From assembly GCA_036562565.1 (NCBI GenBank), contig DATCJY010000011.1, positions 62,001 to 126,000 of the forward strand: DNA of 64,000 bases, read 5' to 3'. The position numbers and the translations under genes are program-made. This DNA comes from DATCJY01 sp036562565. Lineage in GTDB: Bacteria > Bacteroidota > Bacteroidia > Flavobacteriales_D > Sanyastnellaceae. Positions 24,506 to 33,200 of the stretch are shown one piece after another; within the stretch, counting starts at the first letter, position 1; each line of letters opens with the position of its first letter. The notes beneath the pieces are model-generated. The model did not search any database, was not told where the DNA came from, and saw nothing but the letters and a program-made list of their open reading frames with translations.

Positions 24506-26835
24506 AGTATTCCATTATATGCTTCTTCTTGTTCGTCATCGGAGCCACGGTAGTCGCTCAAAACAATTTACCCGTTCAAAAGATGCAGCTGAACTGGAAA
24601 TTCACACAAGCCGATAGAGAAGAATGGCTGGAAGCCAAAGTACCGGGTTGTGTTCACACCGACCTCATTCGCCATCAAATCATTGAACACCCATTCTATG
24701 GTACAAACGAAGGCAAGTGCCAATGGGTTGGAGAAACGGATTGGACTTACGAAACCGAACCGTTTGATTTGTCCGAAGAGCAACTGAATAATGAAATATT
24801 GCGCTTGCGCTTCAACGGTCTGGATACTTATGCCGATGTATTCATCAACAACGTACAGGTATTGCAAGCTGATAATGCTTTTCGCTCGTGGGAAGTAGAT
24901 GCAAAGGGTATTTTGACAGAACAAGGCAACGTGATTCGCATCGTGTTTAAATCTCCACTACCAATTGCAGAAAAGAAACTCAAAGAATTGCCCTATCCAC
25001 TTCCTTACGAACCAATAAGAGCTGTAGTGCGCAAACCACAATTCCACTTCGGCTGGGACTGGGGCCCCAAATTGATTACATGCGGTATCACCAAAGACAT
25101 TGAGCTCATCGCTTATGATGAAGCAAGGCTTGAAGATGTTTACATCTCCTCTCAGCGCATCAAAGAACACAAAGCAGAGATGCTGGCGACTTTCCGTATT
25201 CATGCAGCGAAGGCCGGGTCATACACACTTCATTTCGAAATTGAAAAGACACTGGACGCATGGACTACGGAAGTCAAGCTGAACAAAGGTATCAACACCA
25301 TTGAACTTCCATTTGAGATTGAAAATCCATTGAAATGGTGGTGCAATGATTTGGACAACCCGAATCTCTACACTTTCAACACCCTGCTGCAATCAAATGG
25401 GCACGCCATTGACACACGAACAATCAGAACGGGCATTCGTGAAGTCAAACTTGTGAGAGAAAAAGACCGCATCGGTGAATCGTTCTATTTTCAGCTCAAT
25501 GGGTTGGACGTGTTTGCTAAAGGCGCTAACATGATTCCTTTTCGCTTCTTCCCGGGTGAAGCCACAGAAGCGGATTACAGAGCACTGCTCCAAAGTTGTA
25601 AGGATGCGCACATCAACATGATTCGCATTTGGGGCGGTGGTGTTTATGAAGACGACATCTTCTATGACCTATGTGATGAATACGGCATCATGGTTTGGCA
25701 AGACTTCATGTTTGCCTGTGCGATGTATCCGGGCGATGCACAATTCATTGCATCAGTAACTGCAGAAGCCGAAGAGCAAACCATTCGATTGCGCAACCAT
25801 CCGTGTATAGCGCTTTGGTGCGGCAACAATGAAAACGCTGAAGGCTGGGAAAGATGGGGCTGGCAACGCGGTCTGTCTGATAAAGAAAAGACCGATATTC
25901 TCAAAGCGTATAGCGATGTGTTCCAAAAAACATTGCCTGACATTGTGAAGAAGAACACTTCAAGTAGTTATTGGGAAAGCTCACCGCGATATGGTCGTGC
26001 CGATAAACGCAGCTTCACCGAAGGCGACTCGCACTACTGGGGACTTTGGCACGATGAAGAACCGTTTGAAGGACTACTTCAAAAAGTTCCTCGTTTCATG
26101 AGCGAATACGGCATGCAAAGTTTTCCAAGTGACGAGGTACTACGAGAAATGATGGTCGGTGACGACTTCAGCTTTGATAATCCGGGAGTGCAACAACATC
26201 AAAAGCACAACCGTGGATTCAAACTCATGGATAAATACATGCAATATTGGTATCCGAAAGTATCTACCGACAGCCTATTGTTTTACTCTAAGATGACACA
26301 AGAAGTGCAAGCCGAAGGTATAGGCATGGGCATCGAAGCACACCGCAGAGCCATGCCCCGGTGCATGGGAACACTCTATTGGCAACTCAACGATGTGTGG
26401 CCATCGTTCTCCTGGAGCGGTATGGATTACAAAGGCAATGCAAAGCGCTTGCATGAACACCTTAAAGTAGTCTATGCACCTCAGCTCATCTCCTGCATTG
26501 TAGAAGATGAACAGCTATATATCTATTGGATCAGCGATAACTTCATCAAGGATGCGACACTACACATGCAGTTTACCATTACAGAAAAGACGGCTACAAC
26601 AGATGACTACAAAGTATATGAGAGCGAATCCAAAAAAGTGAAACTTGTACATGGCTCCAGTGTGATTCACAAACAGGCAATAAAAGACCTTCTTGGAAAA
26701 CAATCGGCAGCAGATAAAATCATTCAGGTCACAATAACGGATGATTATGGCCAAGTGAAATACGAACGCAAACAAAAACTCATATCTCCAAGTCCAACAT
26801 ATTTAACGATGCCGAGACCAACCGCTCAGCCGTAA
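24502..26835 (+). CDS. Secreted beta-mannosidase (GH2)
   Basis: This 777-residue hydrolase has a signal peptide (about 1-20, ending in VVAQ) and should act in the periplasm or outside. It follows the GH2 plan: a jelly-roll (about 25-200) with FHFGWDWGP at 181-189, an immunoglobulin-like domain (about 205-310), then a TIM barrel. The acid/base is E444 in CGNNENAEGW, and the nucleophile is probably E535 in RFMSEYGMQSFPS. The WDWGP and SEYGMQS patterns are those of beta-mannosidases, not beta-galactosidases. The ATG overlaps the stop of the ExoA-like transferase gene, so a glycan-cleaving enzyme is translationally coupled to glycan-building ones. Confidence 0.92.
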   Translation: MKYSIICFFLFVIGATVVAQNNLPVQKMQLNWKFTQADREEWLEAKVPGCVHTDLIRHQIIEHPFYGTNEGKCQWVGETDWTYETEPFDLSEEQLNNEILRLRFNGLDTYADVFINNVQVLQADNAFRSWEVDAKGILTEQGNVIRIVFKSPLPIAEKKLKELPYPLPYEPIRAVVRKPQFHFGWDWGPKLITCGITKDIELIAYDEARLEDVYISSQRIKEHKAEMLATFRIHAAKAGSYTLHFEIEKTLDAWTTEVKLNKGINTIELPFEIENPLKWWCNDLDNPNLYTFNTLLQSNGHAIDTRTIRTGIREVKLVREKDRIGESFYFQLNGLDVFAKGANMIPFRFFPGEATEADYRALLQSCKDAHINMIRIWGGGVYEDDIFYDLCDEYGIMVWQDFMFACAMYPGDAQFIASVTAEAEEQTIRLRNHPCIALWCGNNENAEGWERWGWQRGLSDKEKTDILKAYSDVFQKTLPDIVKKNTSSSYWESSPRYGRADKRSFTEGDSHYWGLWHDEEPFEGLLQKVPRFMSEYGMQSFPSDEVLREMMVGDDFSFDNPGVQQHQKHNRGFKLMDKYMQYWYPKVSTDSLLFYSKMTQEVQAEGIGMGIEAHRRAMPRCMGTLYWQLNDVWPSFSWSGMDYKGNAKRLHEHLKVVYAPQLISCIVEDEQLYIYWISDNFIKDATLHMQFTITEKTATTDDYKVYESESKKVKLVHGSSVIHKQAIKDLLGKQSAADKIIQVTITDDYGQVKYERKQKLISPSPTYLTMPRPTAQP

Positions 26836-26840
26836 GTTTG
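26833..26840 (+). promoter_or_regulatory. Promoter -7 element of the DUF6122 gene
   Basis: TAAGTTTG matches TAnnTTTG exactly. Its first three bases are the stop codon of the beta-mannosidase gene, and it lies 19 nt before the next ATG. Confidence 0.45.
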
Positions 26841-26859
26841 CGGCCTTTCTAGCGATGCG

Positions 26860-27207
26860 ATGAACACACTTGCATTTTGGCAACCTATCATTCATTACTC
26901 AATGCACCTCCTTGTGCCCGGTGCTATTGCTAATATCTTCTACCGCAATGAATGGAAAAAAGCTTGGTTGTTATTTCTAACCACCATGCTTGTCGATTTG
27001 GACCATTTGCTAGCCACGCCCATTTTTGACCCCAGTAGATGCAGCATAGGTTTTCATCCGTTACACTCCTACTATGCTATTGTTGTTTATTTCTTGGCTT
27101 TTCTTTTTATCAAAAACAAAAACATACGCATACTGGCATTGGGCTTGTGGTTTCACATGTTTACAGATGCGTTTGATTGTTATATCTCATCTCTCGTACG
27201 AGCATAA
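26860..27207 (+). CDS. DUF6122 family membrane protein
   Basis: This 115-residue protein has three to four hydrophobic segments. It also has a conserved set of polar residues (HYSMHLLVPG, LVDLDHLLA, GFHPLHSYY and WFHMFTDAFDC) that matches the small DUF6122 family common in Bacteroidota. The histidine and aspartate residues near membrane faces recall the YbcI-type metal-dependent membrane hydrolases, which is inference only. The function is unknown. It has its own promoter and is separate from the polysaccharide operon. Confidence 0.8.
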   Translation: MNTLAFWQPIIHYSMHLLVPGAIANIFYRNEWKKAWLLFLTTMLVDLDHLLATPIFDPSRCSIGFHPLHSYYAIVVYFLAFLFIKNKNIRILALGLWFHMFTDAFDCYISSLVRA

Positions 27208-27240
27208 AACCATTGTCAACTGAGAAGTTATATAAGCCGA

Positions 27241-27248
27241 TAAGTTTG
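27241..27248 (+). promoter_or_regulatory. Promoter -7 element of the thiolase gene
   Basis: TAAGTTTG matches TAnnTTTG exactly, 35 nt before the ATG. An ATTG sequence at 27212-27215 is too far upstream to be a good -33 box. Confidence 0.45.
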
Positions 27249-27283
27249 CATCTTTACGGCCACTATTTTTAGAAAGCACATTT

Positions 27284-28486
27284 ATGAACGCATATATCGT
27301 TGATGGCATTCGCACGCCAATCGGAAATTTCGGTGGGACACTTGCATCAGTTCGTGCAGATGATCTCGCGGCACATGTAATCAAAGAATTGGTAGAGCGC
27401 AATAAATCCCTCCACCCCGAATGGATTGATGAAGTATTTATGGGTTGCGCCAACCAAGCCGGTGAAGACAACCGCAACGTAGCACGCATGGCCTTGTTGC
27501 TTGCCGGCCTTCCGATAACGGTTCCGGGTGAAACCATCAACTGCCTTTGTGCATCTGGCATGGCGGCTACAGTTGCCGCTGCGCGCGCTGCGCACTTGGG
27601 CGAAGGTGACATCTTCATCACCGGTGGAATGGAACACATGACACGCGGGCCTTGGGTGATTTCAAAAACATCCACCGCATTTGGACGCGATGCTCAAATG
27701 TTCGACAGCAGCTTTGGCTGGCGCTTTATCAACCCCAAGATGAAAGAAATGTATGGCGTAGATGCCATGGGCGAAACAGCTGAAAACCTTGCCGAGCTAT
27801 ATAACATTTCAAGAGAAGATCAAGACCAATTTGCATTGTGGTCGCAGCAGAAAGCCGCCCAAGCACAAGCTTCAGGAAGATTGCAACACGAAATTTCTCC
27901 GGTGATTATTCCACAAAAAAAAGGTGATGCCATTGTCTTTGCGAAAGATGAATTCATGCGTCCTACTACAACGCTTGAAGGCCTTGCGAAACTGAAACCT
28001 GCATTTAAGAAAGACGGTAGTGTGACTGCCGGCAACTCATCGGGATTGAATGATGGAGCAGCAGCGTTGCTCATCGCCTCTGAGAATGGTTTGAAGAAAG
28101 CGAACTTAATTCCCAAAGCGCGGATAATCTCCTCAGCAGTGGTGGGTGTAGAACCACGCATCATGGGTATTGGTCCGGTAAAAGCAACAGAGCTTGCTCT
28201 TAAGCGCGCAGGACTCACACTGGACCAAATGGACATCATTGAGCTCAATGAAGCCTTTGCAGCACAAGTATTGGCATGCACACGCAACATGGGCTTGCAA
28301 GATAATGACCCACGATTAAACATCAACGGTGGTGCGATTGCATTGGGCCACCCGCTTGGAATGAGCGGTGCGCGACTGCTTCAAACAGCTGCCATCGAAC
28401 TGCAACTCAGCGGTAAGAAATATGCACTCTGTACCATGTGCGTGGGTGTGGGACAAGGATATGCTGCAGTGATTGAACGTGTGTAG
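27284..28486 (+). CDS. Acetyl-CoA acyltransferase, PaaJ/PcaF-like thiolase
   Basis: This 400-residue thiolase has the nucleophilic C89 in LCASGM, the histidine of GGAIALGHPLGMSGAR and the second cysteine of CTMCVGVGQG. The segment GGMEHMTRGPWV, followed by GWRFINPKM and YGVDAMGETAENLAE, is closest to 3-oxoadipyl-CoA / 3-oxo-5,6-dehydrosuberyl-CoA thiolases (PcaF, PaaJ), which release acetyl-CoA and succinyl-CoA or a shortened acyl-CoA. The paaY-like gene next door supports that reading. A general beta-oxidation thiolase remains possible, as no other paa genes are present. Confidence 0.85.
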   Translation: MNAYIVDGIRTPIGNFGGTLASVRADDLAAHVIKELVERNKSLHPEWIDEVFMGCANQAGEDNRNVARMALLLAGLPITVPGETINCLCASGMAATVAAARAAHLGEGDIFITGGMEHMTRGPWVISKTSTAFGRDAQMFDSSFGWRFINPKMKEMYGVDAMGETAENLAELYNISREDQDQFALWSQQKAAQAQASGRLQHEISPVIIPQKKGDAIVFAKDEFMRPTTTLEGLAKLKPAFKKDGSVTAGNSSGLNDGAAALLIASENGLKKANLIPKARIISSAVVGVEPRIMGIGPVKATELALKRAGLTLDQMDIIELNEAFAAQVLACTRNMGLQDNDPRLNINGGAIALGHPLGMSGARLLQTAAIELQLSGKKYALCTMCVGVGQGYAAVIERV

Positions 28487-28562
28487 GCTCAGCAAATCAA
28501 TGATTATTCAAGAATTCCAATATTCAGCAATTGGAGTTGATAGACTTCCATAAAGTAAAGAC

Positions 28563-29159
28563 ATGGCAAACATTTTCGAATTCAACGGTTATAAGCCGGT
28601 AATAGACGAGACAGCATTTGTGCATCCCAATGCGACTGTCACAGGTAATGTGATTATCGGCAAGCATGTCTATATCGGGCCGGGTGCTGCCATTCGTGGC
28701 GACTGGGGGCAAATCATCATTTCCGATGGATGCAATGTACAGGAGAACTGCACCATCCATATGTTCCCCGGAGTAACCGTATTGCTCAAAGAGAATGCGC
28801 ACATTGGACATGGCGCAATTATTCATGGAGCCACCATTGGCAAAGATTGCCTTGTTGGAATGAATGCGGTGATTATGGATCGTGTGGTAGTGGAAGATGA
28901 ATGCATCATCGGAGCACTCACATTTGTGCCGGCCGATACAGTGATTCCCAAGCGCAGCGTAGCCGTTGGCAATCCTGCTAAAGTGGTAAAGCAAGTGAGC
29001 GACCAGATGCTCGAATGGAAAAAAGAAGGCACTAAAATCTACCAACAACTTCCGGCCGATTGCTATGCTTCATTGAAGCCATGCGAACCGCTGCGCAGTA
29101 TTCCGGCCGATAGAAAAATACAGGAGGCAATATACAAGACCTGGGGCGAGACGAAATAA
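28563..29159 (+). CDS. Left-handed beta-helix hexapeptide protein, PaaY-like thioesterase / gamma-carbonic anhydrase family
   Basis: This 198-residue protein is built of hexapeptide repeats (for example VTGNVIIGKHVYIGPGA), with the metal-binding histidines of the gamma-carbonic anhydrase fold near IHMFPG and IGHGAIIHG. The long C-terminal helical tail (SDQMLEWKKEGTKIYQQLP) distinguishes PaaY/CaiE proteins. PaaY is a thioesterase that removes dead-end CoA esters in phenylacetate degradation. It lies 76 nt after the thiolase on the same strand. CaiE-like or plain carbonic anhydrase activity is the alternative. Confidence 0.87.
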   Translation: MANIFEFNGYKPVIDETAFVHPNATVTGNVIIGKHVYIGPGAAIRGDWGQIIISDGCNVQENCTIHMFPGVTVLLKENAHIGHGAIIHGATIGKDCLVGMNAVIMDRVVVEDECIIGALTFVPADTVIPKRSVAVGNPAKVVKQVSDQMLEWKKEGTKIYQQLPADCYASLKPCEPLRSIPADRKIQEAIYKTWGETK

Positions 29160-29162
29160 GGC

Positions 29163-29636
29163 TTACTTCTTTCTCACATAGTTAAACACCATTGCTTCCT
29201 TGTCTTCAAGCAACGGGTATTTGCCTACAATCACTTTGAGTGTATCGTCTGATATTTTCTCATAAGAGAGCACTTGAGGATAATCGTGCTTCTGATTGAT
29301 GAACGTCATGGTATGGGAAGTGTGGCTCACCAACGGAAAGTCCACGATGCCTTGTCCCATTGCCTCTTCCACATCAGCGAGGTAGGTAATCGTGCCGTTG
29401 ATTTTCTTAAGCTCAAGGATTTCATACACCACCGTATCACGGTCTTTAACTTCAAAACCTCTTCCTTTGAGATGATCCGGACCAACAAGCGTCCACTCTT
29501 CATGTGCTCCTGAGGCCGCATCATACCATTGCCCCACAAGGATGTTCATGTCCATGCGCTTATGGCTCTGATCGCACGCTAACAGTCCAATAGTTAATAG
29601 AAAAAAGGCACCAAGACGAATGGACTGTTTTTTCAT
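29163..29636 (-). CDS. DUF6265-like lipoprotein A
   Basis: This 157-residue lipoprotein has a lipobox ending at C21 (LLAC). The mature part resembles DUF6265 domains: GQWYDAASGAHEEWTLV, a GRGFEVKDRDTVVYEILEL strand pair and the characteristic INQKHDYPQVLSYE segment. It is a small beta-sandwich-like domain of unknown function, probably facing the periplasm. The upstream gene on the same strand, 6 nt away, is a diverged paralogue, so the pair arose by tandem duplication and forms an operon. It ends 3 nt from the convergent paaY-like gene. Confidence 0.75.
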   Translation of the reverse strand: MKKQSIRLGAFFLLTIGLLACDQSHKRMDMNILVGQWYDAASGAHEEWTLVGPDHLKGRGFEVKDRDTVVYEILELKKINGTITYLADVEEAMGQGIVDFPLVSHTSHTMTFINQKHDYPQVLSYEKISDDTLKVIVGKYPLLEDKEAMVFNYVRKK

Positions 29637-29642
29637 AGAGCA

Positions 29643-30137
29643 CTAAACGTTTTTCTGTTTTACAAAATCAAAGACAATGCGCGAGTATTTGCCGTCACGA
29701 GGTCCTTCAATATAGACCTGCATGGCGCTATCGGATTGCAATTGGTAAACAATTTTCTTTGGAAAATCATTGTTTTCGTTGGAAAAGACCAGTTTGTCCT
29801 TTCCTTCTGCTTCCAAAGGAAAAGGCACTACCTCAGGCGAAGCAATCTCTGAAGGACGGGCATAATAAACAAGTTTTCCGGCTTCCTCGGCAATGGATAA
29901 AAACTCAATGAAAGTGGTGTCATTACCATCCAATACAAACCCCTTTCCTTGAAGTTGCTTGTCTGAAGTCATGATCCACTCTTCAATCTGATAGGTGCGA
30001 TTGTCCATGTATTCCCAGCGTCCTTGGAGGCGTTTGAGATCAAAACAATCCGCAACTTGAGAAGAATGTGTGTCACCGCAACCCACGCATACACCTGCTA
30101 GGCTGACCAAGAATGTTATTTTTCTCAGGTTAAACAC
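29643..30137 (-). CDS. DUF6265-like lipoprotein B, GTG start
   Basis: This 164-residue lipoprotein has a lipobox ending at C20 (CVGC). It repeats the plan of its neighbour: LQGRWEYMDNRTYQIEEWIMT, GKGFVLDGNDTTFIEFLSI and SNENNDFPKKIVYQL. The start is a GTG at 30137, chosen because it gives a perfect signal peptide. Only 5 nt separate this GTG from a TACATTCG promoter element, so the mRNA may begin at the start codon. Identity to the neighbour is low but the motif order is the same. The function is unknown. Confidence 0.75.
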   Translation of the reverse strand: MFNLRKITFLVSLAGVCVGCGDTHSSQVADCFDLKRLQGRWEYMDNRTYQIEEWIMTSDKQLQGKGFVLDGNDTTFIEFLSIAEEAGKLVYYARPSEIASPEVVPFPLEAEGKDKLVFSNENNDFPKKIVYQLQSDSAMQVYIEGPRDGKYSRIVFDFVKQKNV

Positions 30138-30142
30138 GGTGG

Positions 30143-30150
30143 CGAATGTA
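30143..30150 (-). promoter_or_regulatory. Promoter -7 element of the DUF6265 lipoprotein pair, abutting a GTG start
   Basis: TACATTCG (TAnnTTCG form) on the minus strand ends 5 nt before the GTG, with CCACC between. This predicts a leaderless or nearly leaderless transcript. Confidence 0.45.
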
Positions 30151-30276
30151 AGAAGACGCGTTTAGAAATTTGATATTGACCGAGAAACGCATTCAAATTA
30201 ACTGCCGGCAAGTCATCCGGTATGTGCAACCGATGCAATGTTTGTAACGTCATGCTCAGTACGGCAAGGAAACAAC

Positions 30277-30284
30277 TACTTTAG
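30277..30284 (+). promoter_or_regulatory. Possible -7 element of the CotH-kinase gene, abutting the start
   Basis: TACTTTAG has one mismatch to TAnnTTTG and ends 6 nt before the first ATG. A second in-frame ATG follows two codons later. Confidence 0.35.
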
Positions 30285-30290
30285 AAACTA

Positions 30291-33200
30291 ATGAAAATGA
30301 ACCTTCTACACAACCTTAAGTACTTTACGCTGCTCTTCCTCTCACTCAGTTGCGTTACAATGCTTCACAGCCAGGTTGTAATCAATGAATTTTGTACTGC
30401 CAATTATACTGATTGGATTATCAGTGGTGAGAATGAAGACTGGGTAGAGTTCTACAATCCAACCGGTGAACCGGTGGACATCTCCGGTTACCATCTGAGC
30501 GATAATCCGAGCAACCCACAGAAATGGGAATTTCCTTCGGGTTCCATCGTACCGGCCAATGGATTCTTAGTTGTATTGTTATCCGGAACAGGTGATTACG
30601 ATCCGAATTTCCTTGGTTACCGCAATACCAATTTCAAGGTGACCCAAACCAATGGCGAGCCGCTCATTTTTTCCAATACAAGCGGAACTATACTTGAGCA
30701 ATACGACCTGAGTGTCATAGGAGCCTTCCAAGCCAATCACAGCTACGCACGCGTTACCAATGGCGGCAGCACATGGGCCATCCACACCGATCCCACTCCC
30801 GGAGCATCCAACAGTGGCCCGCATTACTCCGGTTATGCAGCTAAGCCGGTATTCAGCTTAGAAGCGGGATATTATCCCGGCCCCATCAGTGTAACACTTA
30901 CCGCTGAACCCGGATGCACGATTTACTACACCACCAACGGAAACAATCCTACAACAACCAGTACCCTTTATTCGGGCCCCATTACACTCAGCAGTACCAC
31001 CACCCTTCGCGCTATTAGCATTCCGTCCGATCCGGATTTATTGCCCAGTCTAATCGAAACCAACACTTATTTCTTTGGTGACGATGTGCACACGTTGTAC
31101 ACGGTCAACATTGCCGGGCCTACCCTATCCGATGGTATGTGGTACGGTGATGAACCTTGTCATATTGAGTTCTTCGCACCTGGCGGTACGTTCCTGGTGG
31201 AGGCAGGTGGTGACTCCAACGAGCATGGCAACGACTCCAACGCATATCCCCAACGCGGATTTGACTATGTGACGCGCGATGCGATGGGTTATGACAACGA
31301 AATTCAATATCCGCTTTTCCATCAACACAACCGCCCAAGTTATGAGAGGTTAATCTTCAAAGCAGCTGCAAACGACCAATATCCGACAGCCGGAGGAGCG
31401 CACCTGCGCGATGCATATATACATGAGCTCTCTGTATTGGGTAATCTCAATTTGGACGAACGAACCAGTCAGTTCTGTGTGCTTTATATCAACGGGGCTT
31501 ATTGGGGAGTTTATGACTTCCGTGAAAAAGTGGATGATGTGGACTATACCGATTTCCACTTCAACCAACCGGAGGGAATGATTGACTTTATCAAGACTTG
31601 GGGTGGTACTTGGGTAGAGTACGGTTCTATGAACGACTGGAACACCTTGCGCAACTTCATTACCTCCAATGACATGACTGTTGCGGCTAATTACAACTAT
31701 GTACTTAGCCAATATGACCACATGAGTCTGATTGATTACTTCATTCTGAATGGATACGTGGTATGTACCGACTGGCTCAACTGGAACACGGCATGGTGGC
31801 GCGGAAGGCATCCAAACGGTGGTGCGCGCAAATGGCGCTATGTGCTATGGGACATGGATGCCACCTTTGGGCATTACATCAACTATACCGGAGTTCCTAG
31901 CACCGGACCGAATGCTGCTCCCTGCCAAATAGAATCCATGGGCAACGTAGGAGGGCAAGGGCATATTCCCATCCTTAATGCATTGTTCAACAACACGGAA
32001 TTCCTTGCGGATTATGTGCAGCGTTACGCTACTTTGTCCAACACCATTTTCTCGTGCGACCGCATGATTGCCGTGTTGGACAGCATGGCCGCAGTGATTG
32101 CCCCCGAGATGTCTCGTCAATGCGAGCGCTGGGGCGGATCTGTTGCCGGTTGGCAAAACAACGTACAAGCAATACGCAACTTCATTCTGGCGCGGTGCAA
32201 TGAAAACATCATCGATGGAATTGCCGATTGTTATGATGTGACACCACTACATGTCACCGTAGAAATCGAAGGAGAAGGTCAAATTCAATTTGAAACCTAT
32301 ACGTTTGACCACACCACCGCTCCTTTCAGCGGTACTTACTTTGCCGATTTACCTATTGACCTCATCGCATTTGTAGATGATGGTGGCACTATGTGCGGTT
32401 CGTTTGCGGGCTGGGAAATTGTGAGTGGCAGCGCCACAATTGCGGACCCGCTGAGCCCCAACACCACGGTTATCTTTCATTCCGATGCCGTAATACGTGC
32501 CGTATTCCAAGACCCCAATACCGGCCCAATAGTAATTACCACCGATATGAACTTGCCGGGTGCGGGAATCATCACCGTGAATGGCATTGCTCAGGCGAGT
32601 TACCCTGGCAACACCACCATCAACCCCGGTGAAAGCACCTCACTCACTGTGACACCAAATGAGTGGTACACCTTCGACTATTGGGAGTCAGCCAATGGTA
32701 CCTCATTCACCCCCGGCAATACGGCCACTGCAATATCCTTCTCTACTTGCCAAAGCGATACCATCACGGCTCATTTTACTTATATCCCAAACTTCATCTT
32801 GACCGTGAAAGTTGATGGCACAGGTGGCGGCTACATCCGCTTTGGCAATGACAGCATCACCACCACTCCGGCAATCTATCATCTGGAAGGGGGCCTCAAC
32901 TACAATTTCTCGGCCTATCCATACGATCAATGGTCTGTCTTCTCACATTGGACAATTGATGGCACGAACCCGATATCACCCGATGAACTCACACCAAGCA
33001 TCGTTCTGCAACTGTTGGCCAACGGTACACTCACCGCAGTGTTTACGCAGATTCCGCATCATGCCATTACCGTGATGGTGGATCCTCCATACTCAGCGGG
33101 CACAGTCATCTTTGAAGAAGACTTTGTAACAGGCAACAGCTATACGACTGAAACCATGCGCAGCGAGATATTGGAAGGCAATAAATCGCTCTTGTTTGAA

